Shown: piece by piece, positions 27,668 to 36,310 of the stretch
Position numbering within the stretch: position 1 is the stretch's first letter
How the letters are laid out: the number at the start of each line of letters is the position of its first letter
Source: Drancourtella massiliensis
GTDB taxonomy: Bacteria; Bacillota; Clostridia; Lachnospirales; Lachnospiraceae
Assembly (NCBI RefSeq): GCF_016900655.1
Contig: NZ_JACJKH010000011.1
Span: forward strand, 1-64,000
DNA: 64,000 nt
Direction: 5' to 3'
Translations under genes and position numbers: made by a program
Notes under the pieces: model-generated
The model's input: only the letters and a program-made list of their open reading frames with translations
Databases searched by the model: none
Told to the model about the DNA's origin: nothing

Positions 27668-28456
27668 TTACGCTTCCCCCTTTACACTTTTAAAGTATTC
27701 GAAGAAAGCATCTTCCAGATCGTGAGTACCTGTCTCCTCCAGAATTTCGGCAAGCGTTCCCTCTGCTCTCTTTTTCCCGTCAATAATAATCCCGATCCGG
27801 TCGCAGAGCTTTTCTGCCTCGGACATAATATGGGTAGAGATTATAACAAGCTTTCCTTCTTCTTTCAGTTTTCTCAGATAGTCGGTTACACTTCTCGCTG
27901 TGATAATATCAAGTCCGTTCGTCGGCTCGTCAAAAATCACCACTTCCGGATCATGAATCAGGCTGACTGCAATGGCCGCTTTCTGTTTCATACCCGTGGA
28001 AAGCTCTTTGATCTTTTTGTGCGCAAAGTCATTAATTCCAAAATATGTAAATAACTCTTCTTTTCTCTTTTTAATCTGATCCGGTGCAATCCCTCTGAGT
28101 TCTCCGAAAAAATCAAACAGATAATCTACCGAGAACTGCGGATCCAGCTTAATATCGCTTGTCAGGAATCCAATACTCTTTCTGACTGCTTCTGAGTTCT
28201 TCTGTACCTCATTGCCATTTACATAAATCTCTCCCGACGACGGTTTGATAATCGTCGCAATACACCGGAGCGTTGTCGTTTTCCCCGCTCCGTTCGGACC
28301 GAGCAGCCCATAGATCTCCCCTGATTTTGCAGTCAGCGTCAGGTGATCCACCGCTGTCTTTTTCGGATTCTTTGTGTGAGATTCCTGCATCTGCTTTTTA
28401 TTCAGCTTGTAAATCTTTGTCAGGTCATGAATCTCAATTTGAACACTCTCATTCAT
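27668..28456 (-). CDS. ABC exporter ATP-binding protein, NatA type
   Basis: The 262-residue ATPase shows Walker A GLLGPNGAGKTTTLRC, Q-loop IGFLTSDIKLD, signature LSTGMKQKAAIAVSL, Walker B EVVIFDEPTNGLD and the switch STHIMSEAEKL. The start is the ATG at 28456 with GGAGG 8 bases away. It pairs with the adjacent NatB-type permease. Upstream lie two tandem minus-strand promoter-like elements, the distal one with a G9 tract in its spacer. Confidence 0.9.
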   Translation of the reverse strand: MNESVQIEIHDLTKIYKLNKKQMQESHTKNPKKTAVDHLTLTAKSGEIYGLLGPNGAGKTTTLRCIATIIKPSSGEIYVNGNEVQKNSEAVRKSIGFLTSDIKLDPQFSVDYLFDFFGELRGIAPDQIKKRKEELFTYFGINDFAHKKIKELSTGMKQKAAIAVSLIHDPEVVIFDEPTNGLDIITARSVTDYLRKLKEEGKLVIISTHIMSEAEKLCDRIGIIIDGKKRAEGTLAEILEETGTHDLEDAFFEYFKSVKGEA

Positions 28457-28509
28457 AGCCTTTTCCTCCATCTGTCATTCAATGTCATGAATTTTCTTGA
28501 CTCTTTATC

Positions 28510-28538
28510 ATAATTGCATCTCTTTTGCCTTCTGTCAA
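28510..28538 (-). promoter_or_regulatory. Proximal natAB promoter
   Basis: Minus strand TTGACA (28538-28533), 17-base spacer, AATTAT (28515-28510). The -35 is perfect and the -10 is 4 of 6. It gives a leader of roughly 45-50 bases. Confidence 0.5.
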
Positions 28539-28554
28539 GTAAAATCTTATGACA

Positions 28555-28585
28555 ATTTTACCCCCCCCCGGTAATTTTTTGTCAA
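28555..28585 (-). promoter_or_regulatory. Distal natAB promoter with a G9 tract in the spacer
   Basis: Minus strand TTGACA (28585-28580) and TAAAAT (28560-28555) are 19 bases apart. Nine of the spacer bases are one G run (C9 on the + strand at 28561-28569). Two fewer Gs would give the ideal 17-base spacing. Confidence 0.5.
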
Positions 28586-28613
28586 GTATTTTCATTCATT
28601 TTCTGGATTCTCC

Positions 28614-28674
28614 GGCTGATCAGCCCTGATTTTGTTCAGAAATGTGTTTGACCGCTGATTATGATTTTGCGGTC
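28614..28674. repeat. Two inverted repeats in the natA upstream region
   Basis: A perfect 12-base palindrome GGCTGATCAGCC (28614-28625) and a hairpin GACCGC/GCGGTC (28650-28655 with 28669-28674, 13-base loop). Neither has a T run. Their role is unknown. Confidence 0.6.
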
Positions 28675-28685
28675 TATGAAATGAT

Positions 28686-28728
28686 ACTCCCAGTTTACAG
28701 AGATTCTGATCTTCTGTCAACCGGGAGT
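28686..28728 (-). terminator. Hairpin downstream of the ABC exporter pair
   Basis: A 16-base stem with 14 pairs (ACTCCC...GGGAGT) and an 11-base loop, about 20 bases past the stop of the exporter operon. It is a strong stem but has only a weak T-rich tail on the minus strand. Confidence 0.65.
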
Positions 28729-28750
28729 AATTGATTTGTTTTCACATATT

Positions 28751-30487
28751 TTATGCAAACTGACTTTCGTACAGCTGCTTATAAAATCCATTTTTCGCCA
28801 GCAGTTCTTCGTGTGTTCCCTGCTCAATGATATTTCCGTCTTTCATGACGAGGATCCGGTCCGCCGTGCGGATCGTGGATAAGCGGTGTGCCACGATGAA
28901 ACTGGTTCGTCCTTCCATAAGCTTCTCAAAAGCCTGCTGCACCCGGATCTCAGTCCGTGTATCGATGGAAGAGGTGGCCTCATCAAGAATCAGTACCGGA
29001 GGCAGTCTGAGCATGACTCTGGCAATACATAAAAGCTGTTTCTGTCCCTGTGAAAGATTGCCGCCTTCTTCGGAAATTACCGTATCGTATCCATCCGGCA
29101 TTCTTGTGATAAATCCGTGGGCATGCGCTTCTTTCGCCGCATGAATGATCTCTTCTCTCGTTGCATCCGGATTTCCGTAGGCAATATTTTCTGCAATCGT
29201 CGCGGATTTCAGCCAGGTCTCCTGAAGTACCATTCCATAATTTTCTCTCAGGCTGTCCCTTGTAATATGCCGGATATCCTCACCTTCCATACGGATAACC
29301 CCTGCATCTACATCATAGAAACGCATGAGAAGATTGATGAGAGTCGTCTTTCCGCATCCTGTCGGACCGACAATCGCAATCTTCTGCCCCGGCTTTACGT
29401 TCAGATTCAGATTTTTCAGAAGCGGTACTTCTTTCTTATAAGAAAAGCTTACGTGTTCCAGATCCAGGTTTCCTTTTGCATCTATCAGTACCACGGCGTC
29501 CTTATCATCTTTCGGCTCCGGTTCTTCTTCGATAAAATCAAACACCCTTTTTGCGCAGGCAAGTGCATTTTGGAGTTCCGTCACGACACCGGAAATCTCA
29601 TTAAACGGTTTTGTATACTGATTCGCATAGGTCAGAAAGCAGGAAAGCTGTCCGACGCTGATGATCCCGGACATCGCGCTTAACGCCCCCGTGATTCCAA
29701 CCCCCATATAGACAAGGTTATTGACAAACCGAGTACTCGGGTTCGTAATGGACGAAAAGAAAATCGCTTTCAGGCTGTAGGTTTTCAGTTTTCCATTGAT
29801 TTCGTCAAACCGTTCGGAAGCGGTGCTTCCGTATCCGAATGCCTGTACTACTTTCTGATTTCCTACCATCTCGTTAACGAGCGATGTCATATCCGCCCTT
29901 GCTTCCGACTGTTTTTTAAACATCTGGTATGTCCGTTTTGCAATGAATCCCGCAACAAAGAAGGACAATGGTGTGAGCAGCACGACAACCAGAGTAATTT
30001 TCACATCAATGGTCAGCATGAAAATCAATGTCGTAACAATTGTTACTACTCCGGAGAAAAACTGGGTAAATCCCATCAAAAGTCCGTCCGAAAACTGCTC
30101 CACGTCTGTGATAATCCTGCTGATGGTATCTCCATTTGCATGGCTGTCCACATAAGAAAGGGGCAGTCTTTCCAGTTTTTTAAATGCTTTTAGCCGTACG
30201 TCTCTTACTACCCGGTAGGTAATCTGATTATTGCACAGATTCATCAGCCACTGTCCCACACCTGTAATCGCAATGATAACGGCAAGTTTTTTCAGAATAT
30301 CAAGAATCCGGTCAAACAGTACCTGATCTTTTCCTATAATAAAATCAATAGCATCACCAACCAGAATCGGTGCATACAGGGTCAGCACTCCTGTCAAGAC
30401 TGCGAAAAGGAGCGATAAAATCACATAAAACGAATATGGTCTGATATAAAAAAGTACCTTTTTCCATGTACTGTCCTGCTTATGCAT
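28751..30487 (-). CDS. Heterodimeric ABC multidrug exporter, catalytic subunit
   Basis: The 578-residue half-transporter has six N-terminal helices and a nucleotide-binding domain. Walker A is GPTGCGKTTL, the signature is NLSQGQKQLLCIAR, Walker B is LILDEATSSID with the catalytic Glu, and the switch is AHRLSTIRTAD. The LSQGQ signature with an intact Glu is the pattern of the TM288-like subunit of heterodimeric exporters. It overlaps the upstream partner gene by 8 bases and has GGAGG. Likely substrates are drugs or amphiphilic peptides; not shown here. Confidence 0.93.
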   Translation of the reverse strand: MHKQDSTWKKVLFYIRPYSFYVILSLLFAVLTGVLTLYAPILVGDAIDFIIGKDQVLFDRILDILKKLAVIIAITGVGQWLMNLCNNQITYRVVRDVRLKAFKKLERLPLSYVDSHANGDTISRIITDVEQFSDGLLMGFTQFFSGVVTIVTTLIFMLTIDVKITLVVVLLTPLSFFVAGFIAKRTYQMFKKQSEARADMTSLVNEMVGNQKVVQAFGYGSTASERFDEINGKLKTYSLKAIFFSSITNPSTRFVNNLVYMGVGITGALSAMSGIISVGQLSCFLTYANQYTKPFNEISGVVTELQNALACAKRVFDFIEEEPEPKDDKDAVVLIDAKGNLDLEHVSFSYKKEVPLLKNLNLNVKPGQKIAIVGPTGCGKTTLINLLMRFYDVDAGVIRMEGEDIRHITRDSLRENYGMVLQETWLKSATIAENIAYGNPDATREEIIHAAKEAHAHGFITRMPDGYDTVISEEGGNLSQGQKQLLCIARVMLRLPPVLILDEATSSIDTRTEIRVQQAFEKLMEGRTSFIVAHRLSTIRTADRILVMKDGNIIEQGTHEELLAKNGFYKQLYESQFA

Positions 30488-32237
30488 GCTGGCCCACCTC
30501 CTTTTCTGAAAGCTGAGAGAGACAGATTTCTCTGTAAACCTCGCATGATTTCATCAGTTCATCATGTGTGCCGATTCCGACAATCTTTCCATCATCCATG
30601 ACAATGATCCGGTCCGCCTGCATGACAGATGCCGCTCTTTGTGATACAACAAAGACCGTCATATCTTTCAGGCCTTTGACAGCTTTCCGAAGCCTGGCAT
30701 CCGTTGCAAAATCCAGTGCAGATGCACTGTCATCCAGGATCAGGATCTGCGGCTTTCGTACAAGAGCACGGGCAATCGTCAGTCTCTGTTTCTGTCCGCC
30801 GGAAAGATTTTTTCCTCCCTCATTAATCAGTGTGTCCAGACCGTCCGGCTTTCCTTCCACAACCTCCAGTGCCTGGGCAGTGCGGATCGCTTCCATGATC
30901 TGCTCATCATCTGCATCTTCATTTCCAACTTTCATATTGTCACGGATCGTTCCGCGGAAAAGAACTGCCCTTTGCGGAACCATACCGATCTTCTTTCTTA
31001 GTTCTTCAATCTTATAATTACGGACATCCTCTCCGTCTACGGTCACACTTCCTTCCGCCACGTCATAAAAGCGCGGAATCATCTGTACAAGCGTAGACTT
31101 TCCGGAACCGGTTCCTCCGATTACCCCGATCATCTCTCCCTTTTTCACAGAGAAATCCAGACCGGTGACCGCATAAACCTTACTCTCCGGATAGGCAAAC
31201 GACACCTGATGGAATGCTGCCGCTTCCCTTGTCTGCTCCTGCTCTGCCCCCTCTTTATCTGTCACTTTCTTAACTCCGTCTCCATCCTGAATGGACGGTT
31301 CCAGTGCAAATACTTCATTGATACGGTTGGCACAGGCAAGCGCTTTTGTAAAGCTGACAATCAGATTGGACAACGCCACCAGCGCAGTGAGAATCTGTGT
31401 CATGTAGTTTACAAGGGCGATGACCTCTCCCTGTGTAATGCCACCCGCGTATGTTTCCCGGCCTCCAAACCAGACAATGGCTATGGTCGCCACGTTGACG
31501 ATAATGTAGGTTGCCGGATTTAAAAGAGCCGAAATTTTTCCGACCAGCATCTGTGCTGCCAGAAATTTTGCATTCTCCGCCTTGAATTCATCCCGTTCTC
31601 TTCCCTGCATGCCAAAAGCCCGGATGACGCGGATTCCTTCCAGATTTTCTCTTGTAGAAAGTAAAATCCGGTCAAGCAGTTTCTGTACCTTCCGGTAAAG
31701 CGGAATCGATACCACCATGATCCCGTAGATCACCAGCGCCAGAAGCGGCACCGCAACTACAAAAATCAACGCAAGCTTCACACTGATGGTAAACGCCATA
31801 ATCAGCGCACCGACAACGATAAACGGGGAACGAAGGAAGAGCCGCAGAACCAGATTGACCCCGGACTGCACCTGGTTGATATCACTCGTGATCCTTGTTA
31901 CCAGAGTCGCGCTCCCTGCCCGGTCAATTTCCGCATAGGAAAGGCTCTGGATATGCCGGAACATATCATGTCGCAGGGCCGTTCCGAATCCGACGGATGC
32001 CTTTGCCGCAAAGTACTGGGCTGTCAGCGAACATGCCAGTCCAAGTACCGCAAACAGAATCAAAATGCTCCCCATCCGCAGGATGTATCCTGTGTCCTGA
32101 TTTCGGATTCCAATGTCTATCATGTTCGCCATAATGAGCGGCACCACCAGCTCAAAGCAGGCCTCCAGAAGCTTAAACAACGGACCGATGACACTCTCCT
32201 TTTTGTAATCATTCAGATACTTCAACAATTTTCTCAT
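30480..32237 (-). CDS. Heterodimeric ABC multidrug exporter, degenerate-site subunit
   Basis: The 585-residue half-transporter has six helices, Walker A GGTGSGKSTL and signature NLSGGQKQRLTIAR. Walker B is ILILDDSASALD, in which Asp replaces the catalytic Glu. That substitution creates one degenerate ATP site, as in the TM287 subunit of Thermotoga and in BmrCD/LmrCD-type exporters. A charged linker (about residues 322-345) lies before the ATPase domain. It is the first gene of the pair, with AGGAG before the ATG and a TTGCGG-17-TATAAT promoter. Confidence 0.93.
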   Translation of the reverse strand: MRKLLKYLNDYKKESVIGPLFKLLEACFELVVPLIMANMIDIGIRNQDTGYILRMGSILILFAVLGLACSLTAQYFAAKASVGFGTALRHDMFRHIQSLSYAEIDRAGSATLVTRITSDINQVQSGVNLVLRLFLRSPFIVVGALIMAFTISVKLALIFVVAVPLLALVIYGIMVVSIPLYRKVQKLLDRILLSTRENLEGIRVIRAFGMQGRERDEFKAENAKFLAAQMLVGKISALLNPATYIIVNVATIAIVWFGGRETYAGGITQGEVIALVNYMTQILTALVALSNLIVSFTKALACANRINEVFALEPSIQDGDGVKKVTDKEGAEQEQTREAAAFHQVSFAYPESKVYAVTGLDFSVKKGEMIGVIGGTGSGKSTLVQMIPRFYDVAEGSVTVDGEDVRNYKIEELRKKIGMVPQRAVLFRGTIRDNMKVGNEDADDEQIMEAIRTAQALEVVEGKPDGLDTLINEGGKNLSGGQKQRLTIARALVRKPQILILDDSASALDFATDARLRKAVKGLKDMTVFVVSQRAASVMQADRIIVMDDGKIVGIGTHDELMKSCEVYREICLSQLSEKEVGQHA

Positions 32238-32267
32238 TTCTTTGATCTCCTATTCGATGCTTTCTTT

Positions 32268-32296
32268 ATTATAAGGTCTTGGACCTGCCCCCGCAA
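32268..32296 (-). promoter_or_regulatory. Promoter of the ABC exporter pair, with a palindrome in its spacer
   Basis: Minus strand TTGCGG (32296-32291), 17-base spacer, TATAAT (32273-32268). The spacer contains the inverted repeat AGGTC-TTG-GACCT. Confidence 0.65.
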
Positions 32297-32402
32297 GTAT
32301 GAACACAGTTTTCTATGTATTCTCTTAATTCTTTTTGAACCTTCTTGTCTTTTTTTTCAATTCTTTTTATACTATAAGAAATCATTTTCAGGAGGTTTTA
32401 CA

Positions 32403-32951
32403 ATGAGTATTACTGTACATACAACCCATTTTACCGAACGGCCGGACTACACCGGACGGCTTGAAAAGGAGCAGCGTGTCTATGATCTGCTGGAGCAGCT
32501 CCACATTTCCTTCGAAGGAGTTGACCACGATACTGCCAATACGATCGAAGACTGTGAGGCAGTTGAGGCGGAGCTTGGTGTGAAGATCTGTAAAAATCTG
32601 TTCCTGCGAAACCGTCAGAAGACGACTTTCTATCTTCTCATGATGCCGGGAGATAAGAAATTTGTAACAAAGGATCTTTCCGGACAGCTTGGAATCTCCC
32701 GTCTTTCCTTCGCGGAGCCGGAATTCATGGAGGAGTATCTGGACCTGACACCGGGATCTGCAAGTGTCCTTGGACTGATGAATGATCCGGATCGGGAAGT
32801 CAATCTTTTGATCGATGAGGATCTTCTCAAAGACGAATATATCGGATGTCACCCGTGTATCAACACCTCGACACTCAAAATCCGGACAGCCGATATTCTG
32901 AATGTTTTTCTGAAGCATACCGGACACCGCCCGACACTTGTGCGCCTTTAG
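32403..32951 (+). CDS. Prolyl-tRNA editing-type deacylase (YbaK/ProX family)
   Basis: The 182-residue stand-alone editing domain resembles ProX/PrdX: HDTANTIEDCEAVEAELGVKICKNLFLRNRQKTTFYLLMMPGDKKFVTKDLS and the GCHPCINTSTLKIRTADIL motif. It should hydrolyse mischarged Ala- or Cys-tRNA(Pro) type products. The start ATG has AGGAGG at 7 bases. It ends 54 bases before the metallophosphoesterase gene on the same strand. Exact tRNA specificity is not readable. Confidence 0.88.
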   Translation: MSITVHTTHFTERPDYTGRLEKEQRVYDLLEQLHISFEGVDHDTANTIEDCEAVEAELGVKICKNLFLRNRQKTTFYLLMMPGDKKFVTKDLSGQLGISRLSFAEPEFMEEYLDLTPGSASVLGLMNDPDREVNLLIDEDLLKDEYIGCHPCINTSTLKIRTADILNVFLKHTGHRPTLVRL

Positions 32952-33005
32952 CCACATGTTTCGCGATTATGAAAAGGGATTTTACAAAAGAATGGAGAAG
33001 TTTTT

Positions 33006-34187
33006 ATGCTTGCAGTTTATTTAAGCCCCCTCTACCTTGCAGTCAATTTGTACCTTCTGCACCGGATCTTTACATGGCTTACCGATATCCATCCATTTTT
33101 TGAAAAACGCGCGGTGCGGATCGTACTTGGGATCTGCTACTTCTTTGTCGCGTTTTCTCCGGGGATCGGATTCCTTGTTCCTGCCGGAACAGCTCAGAGA
33201 ATTCTAAAAGGGCTCGGTTACTACTGGATGGGCATCATGCTCTACACGGCTCTGATTGTCATCGCAGCCGACCTGATACGTCTCATTGTCAGAAAAGTAC
33301 GAAAGAAAACCTTTCACCGTCTCCGCCCTGCACTTGCCGGAACGATCTGCTTTTTTCTGATTGCCGCGATCAGCATTTATGGAATGTTCAATGCACGTTT
33401 CATCCGGATTACTCCGTATGAGGTGACGATTGATAAGAAGGCCGGGAATCTGGATTCTCTTAAGATCGCCCTTGTGGCAGATCTGCATCTCGGATACAGT
33501 GTCGGCACTTCCCAGATGCGTCAGATGGTTGACAAAATCAATGCCCAGAATCCGGATCTGGTTGTCATTGCAGGGGATATTTTTGACAACGAATATGAAG
33601 CGCTTGACAAGCCGGAAAAACTGGCTGAAATCCTTTCCGGACTTCAGAGTACTTACGGCACCTATGCCTGCTACGGAAACCACGATATTCAGGAGCCGAT
33701 TCTGGCCGGATTTACCTTTCCTCAGGATGGTAAAAAAATGAGCGATCCTCAAATGGATGTTTTTCTTGAAAAAGCCGGGATCACCCTGCTTCGGGATGAG
33801 AGTGTTCTGATTGATGATGCCTTTTATCTTTATGGCAGACCGGATTATGAACGTCCCGGGCGCGGTATAACCAGCCGGAAAACACCGGAAGAGATTACAC
33901 GGGATCTGAATACGAATAAGCCGGTTATCGTCATCGATCATGAACCGCGGGAACTGTCTGAGCTTTCGGATGCCGGTGTTGATCTGGATCTGTGCGGCCA
34001 TACTCATGACGGCCAGATCTTTCCGGTCAATCTGATCACAAACCTTGTATGGGAAAATTCCTGTGGTTACCTTCAAAAAGGCTCCATGCATAATATTGTA
34101 ACTTCCGGTGTGGGAGTCTTTGGTCCGAACATGCGGGTTGCTACCAAAAGCGAAATCTGTATGATTGATGTCCGTTTTCAGTCTTAA
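33006..34187 (+). CDS. Membrane-anchored metallophosphoesterase
   Basis: The 393-residue protein has three to four N-terminal helices (about 1-130) and a calcineurin-like phosphoesterase domain. Metal-binding motifs are in order: LVADLHLG, VVIAGDIFDN, CYGNHDIQ, VIVIDHEP and CGHTHDGQIFP. The C-terminal GVGVFGPNMRVATKSEI is typical of YkuE-like enzymes acting on phospholipid or UDP-lipid substrates at the membrane; this subgroup assignment is an inference. A GGAGAAG site precedes the start. Confidence 0.88.
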   Translation: MLAVYLSPLYLAVNLYLLHRIFTWLTDIHPFFEKRAVRIVLGICYFFVAFSPGIGFLVPAGTAQRILKGLGYYWMGIMLYTALIVIAADLIRLIVRKVRKKTFHRLRPALAGTICFFLIAAISIYGMFNARFIRITPYEVTIDKKAGNLDSLKIALVADLHLGYSVGTSQMRQMVDKINAQNPDLVVIAGDIFDNEYEALDKPEKLAEILSGLQSTYGTYACYGNHDIQEPILAGFTFPQDGKKMSDPQMDVFLEKAGITLLRDESVLIDDAFYLYGRPDYERPGRGITSRKTPEEITRDLNTNKPVIVIDHEPRELSELSDAGVDLDLCGHTHDGQIFPVNLITNLVWENSCGYLQKGSMHNIVTSGVGVFGPNMRVATKSEICMIDVRFQS

Positions 34188-34223
34188 CATTTTTTACAGG
34201 GAACGACGTTTCCTGTTAAAACA

Positions 34224-34264
34224 AAAAACATCAGGTGTCTCCTAGGAGCGCACCTGATGTTTTT
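34224..34264. terminator. Bidirectional terminator after the metallophosphoesterase gene
   Basis: AAAAACATCAGGTG and CACCTGATGTTTTT form a perfect stem with a 13-base loop and T runs on both strands. It also covers the end of the decayed permease on the minus strand. Confidence 0.9.
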
Positions 34265-35154
34265 GAAATCCGAAATAGGAACAGACTGCACAGACCGGCG
34301 TAAAGCAGACAGCAGCAATGATTCCCATCTGATAAACCTGTATCTTCGTTGTTCCGATCTCATAGGCCGGGAGATTGAAAATCTTGGCCGGAGACAGAAG
34401 ATTAACCGGACACATTTCCAGAATGTGGTTAAGCCACGGAATATCCCATACGCCCCACAAAAAGTCCGTCCGTTCCAAAATAGCCAATCGTAAGCAGCGT
34501 CAAATACAGACTTGTCACTGCAAAGATCCCGGCAGATCAGAGAAAAGACGCCAGGATCTTCGCTCTTGCGCACCGTGTTTTCCCAAAACGCGAGGACAAA
34601 ATAAGCGAATCCATTCCCGATGTATATTCTTCCGCAAACACCGGAGAAATCATAACAATCAAAAGGAGCGGGGCCAGCAGAAGAAAGCTTGCCAGAAAGC
34701 TCAGCAGCATATCCATTCCATTTGTAAAACCGCCCTGCATCAGCCCGTCCTGGCCCGGATAGACCTGATCCGCCGGAAGGTGATTGTAGTTTCCATTTTC
34801 ATCGGTAAAAACAGACGCCACAGCGCCGTAAAATCCGTTGGCGTACCGATAGTAGTCATCGCCTATCATCTGATTTTCATCCGTGTATTCTGCGAGAATT
34901 CTTGCATTCTCCGCCAGAATTTCCTGCACATCCGCATCAGAAAGCGTGTCGTATTTTTCCGCAAGTTTCTTTTCATACTGCACAGCTTCCGTTCCTTCCA
35001 GCACCTTCCCATCCGACGTCAGAATCGGTGTATAACGGTCCGGATGTCCTGCATACGCCATAAAAAGCAGGATAGCACTGTAAATAGCAAGCAGAATCAA
35101 AATAAACTTACGCTTCAGTATTTTCTGTATTTCCAGACTCACAATCGAAATCAT
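34242..35154 (-). pseudogene. Decayed ABC-2 permease fused to the sigma factor
   Basis: The reading frame from the ATG at 35154 (MISIVSLEIQKILKRKFILILL) runs 205 codons to an in-frame TGA at 34539-34537. The next 35 codons in the same frame still look like transmembrane protein (SAGIFAVTSLYLTLLTIGYF). They end at a TAA at 34431-34429. The C-terminal part (WLNHILEMCPVNLLSP...YQMGIIAAVCFTPVCAVC) is in another frame, 34487-34242. So a nonsense change and at least one frameshift or deletion have broken it. A GGAGG site precedes the ATG, but this ATG is also in frame with the sigma gene. Confidence 0.8.
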
Positions 35155-35679
35155 TTTTCTTCCTCCCTCCAGAATAGTTTTCAGATTTTTCAGTCCCTGG
35201 CGGATCCTGCTCTTCACGGTTGCTGTCTTTTCTCCCGTTACATAGGCAATCTCTCTTGCTTTCAGCCCATGGAAATACGAAAGATCCAGCACTTCTCTCT
35301 GTTCCGGCTTCAGACACTGCATTGCCTTTTGCAGCATCACCTGCTCTGATACCTGGTCGGCAAAGTCTTCCTCCCGGAGCCGTTCTTCGTAACCGTCCTC
35401 ATATCCTAATTCAGCCTCCGTCTTTTTCCGGAAAAAATCAATGCAGACACTCCTTGCGATTCCAAATAAATACGCCCGGAATTTCTTCTGCTCCACATAG
35501 CGGTTCAGGTACCGGATGACACGTAGAAACGTTTCCTGCGCGCAGTCATATGCCGCGCTTTCCCGTCCTGTTCTGGAATAACAATATTGAAATATTTCCT
35601 GATAATATGCTTCAATCAACTCGTTCATCTGCTCCGGTTCCCCGGATTGAATACGCCGTATTCGTTCTCTGTCTGTCAT
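35155..35679 (-). CDS. ECF-type RNA polymerase sigma factor, no stop codon before the permease
   Basis: From MTDRERIRRIQSGEPEQMNE the protein has sigma-70 region 2 (YCYSRTGRESAAYDCAQETFLRVIRYL, AYLFGIARSVCIDFFRK) and region 4 (LKPEQREVLDLSYFHGLKAREIAYVTGEKTATVKSRIRQGLKNLK). It should direct RNA polymerase to a few stress or envelope promoters. GAGG lies 8 bases before the ATG at 35679. No stop occurs before the permease ATG. Removing one G from the GGG at 35165-35167 would end sigma as ...LEEEEK and restore a 4-base ATGA overlap, so a one-base insertion has probably fused two coupled genes. Confidence 0.82.
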
Positions 35680-35869
35680 GGTTATAGCCTCATTTTTATA
35701 AAACGTCTTACATATTGTATAACGAATCAGAAGAGAAAAAAGATTAAAAAAAGAAGAAAAATTTCTCCGCCTGACCGACATCTGAAATTTTTCTTCTTCC
35801 ATTTGTAGTTATAGTGTCATTTCAATAATCTTTTCTTTGGGATTGTGGTACATTTTGGCAATCGCAACC

Positions 35870-36258
35870 AGTTGTCCTACCATATCACGTATCGTACACT
35901 CTACCATGACACCGGAGATATCCAGTATGTCAACGTCAGAAACAACGGAGCAATCCTGGATCTCCCGGCTGATTCCGCAGTTGAAGTTGCATGCCGTATC
36001 ACAGCGGACGGACCAAAACCGCTTGCAACCGGGGAACTGAAAGTTTCCATCAGCGGTTATGTGCATATGATTAAAGCGTTCGAACGCATGACGATTGAAG
36101 CCGCCGTAAAAGGTGACCGGAACCTTGCTGTTGCTGCCCTGAACTTAAATCCGCTCTGTCCGAGTGATGAACTCGCAAATATCGTTGTGGATGAACTTCT
36201 GGAGGCACACAAAGAATATCTTCCGCAGTTTTTCAAAAACCAGACATCTTTTCGATAA
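35870..36258 (+). pseudogene. C-terminal remnant of a GH4 6-phospho-glycosidase
   Basis: The frame reads YHDTGDIQYVNVRNNGAILDLPADSAVEVACRITADGPKPLATGELK...HMIKAFERMTIEAAVKGDRNLAVAALNLNPLCPSDELANIVVDELLEAHKEYLPQFFK. This matches the last 130 or so residues of GH4 6-phospho-beta-glucosidases (LicH/CelF type, about 440 residues). The NAD-binding N-terminus and the catalytic Cys/His region are absent, and no ribosome binding site exists at the 5' end. The upstream border is blurred around 35845-35870. It is a leftover of a lost sugar-phosphate locus. Confidence 0.75.
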
Positions 36259-36271
36259 ATACCTTTTCATC

Positions 36272-36310
36272 GAAATATGCCGCCTCAAAACATCTGAGGC
36301 GGCATATTTC
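36272..36310. terminator. Strong bidirectional hairpin between GH4 remnant and MATE gene
   Basis: GAAATATGCCGCCTCA pairs perfectly with TGAGGCGGCATATTTC around a 7-base loop. On the minus strand it overlaps the last codons of the MATE gene. Confidence 0.9.

Noticed and set aside
33204-34190. 328-codon open frame on the minus strand
   Set aside because: It mirrors the metallophosphoesterase gene, whose motifs and start are clear.
34184-34573. 129-codon minus-strand frame over the permease end
   Set aside because: The transmembrane-like sequence is in other frames; this one gives an unrelated Arg/Cys-rich product.
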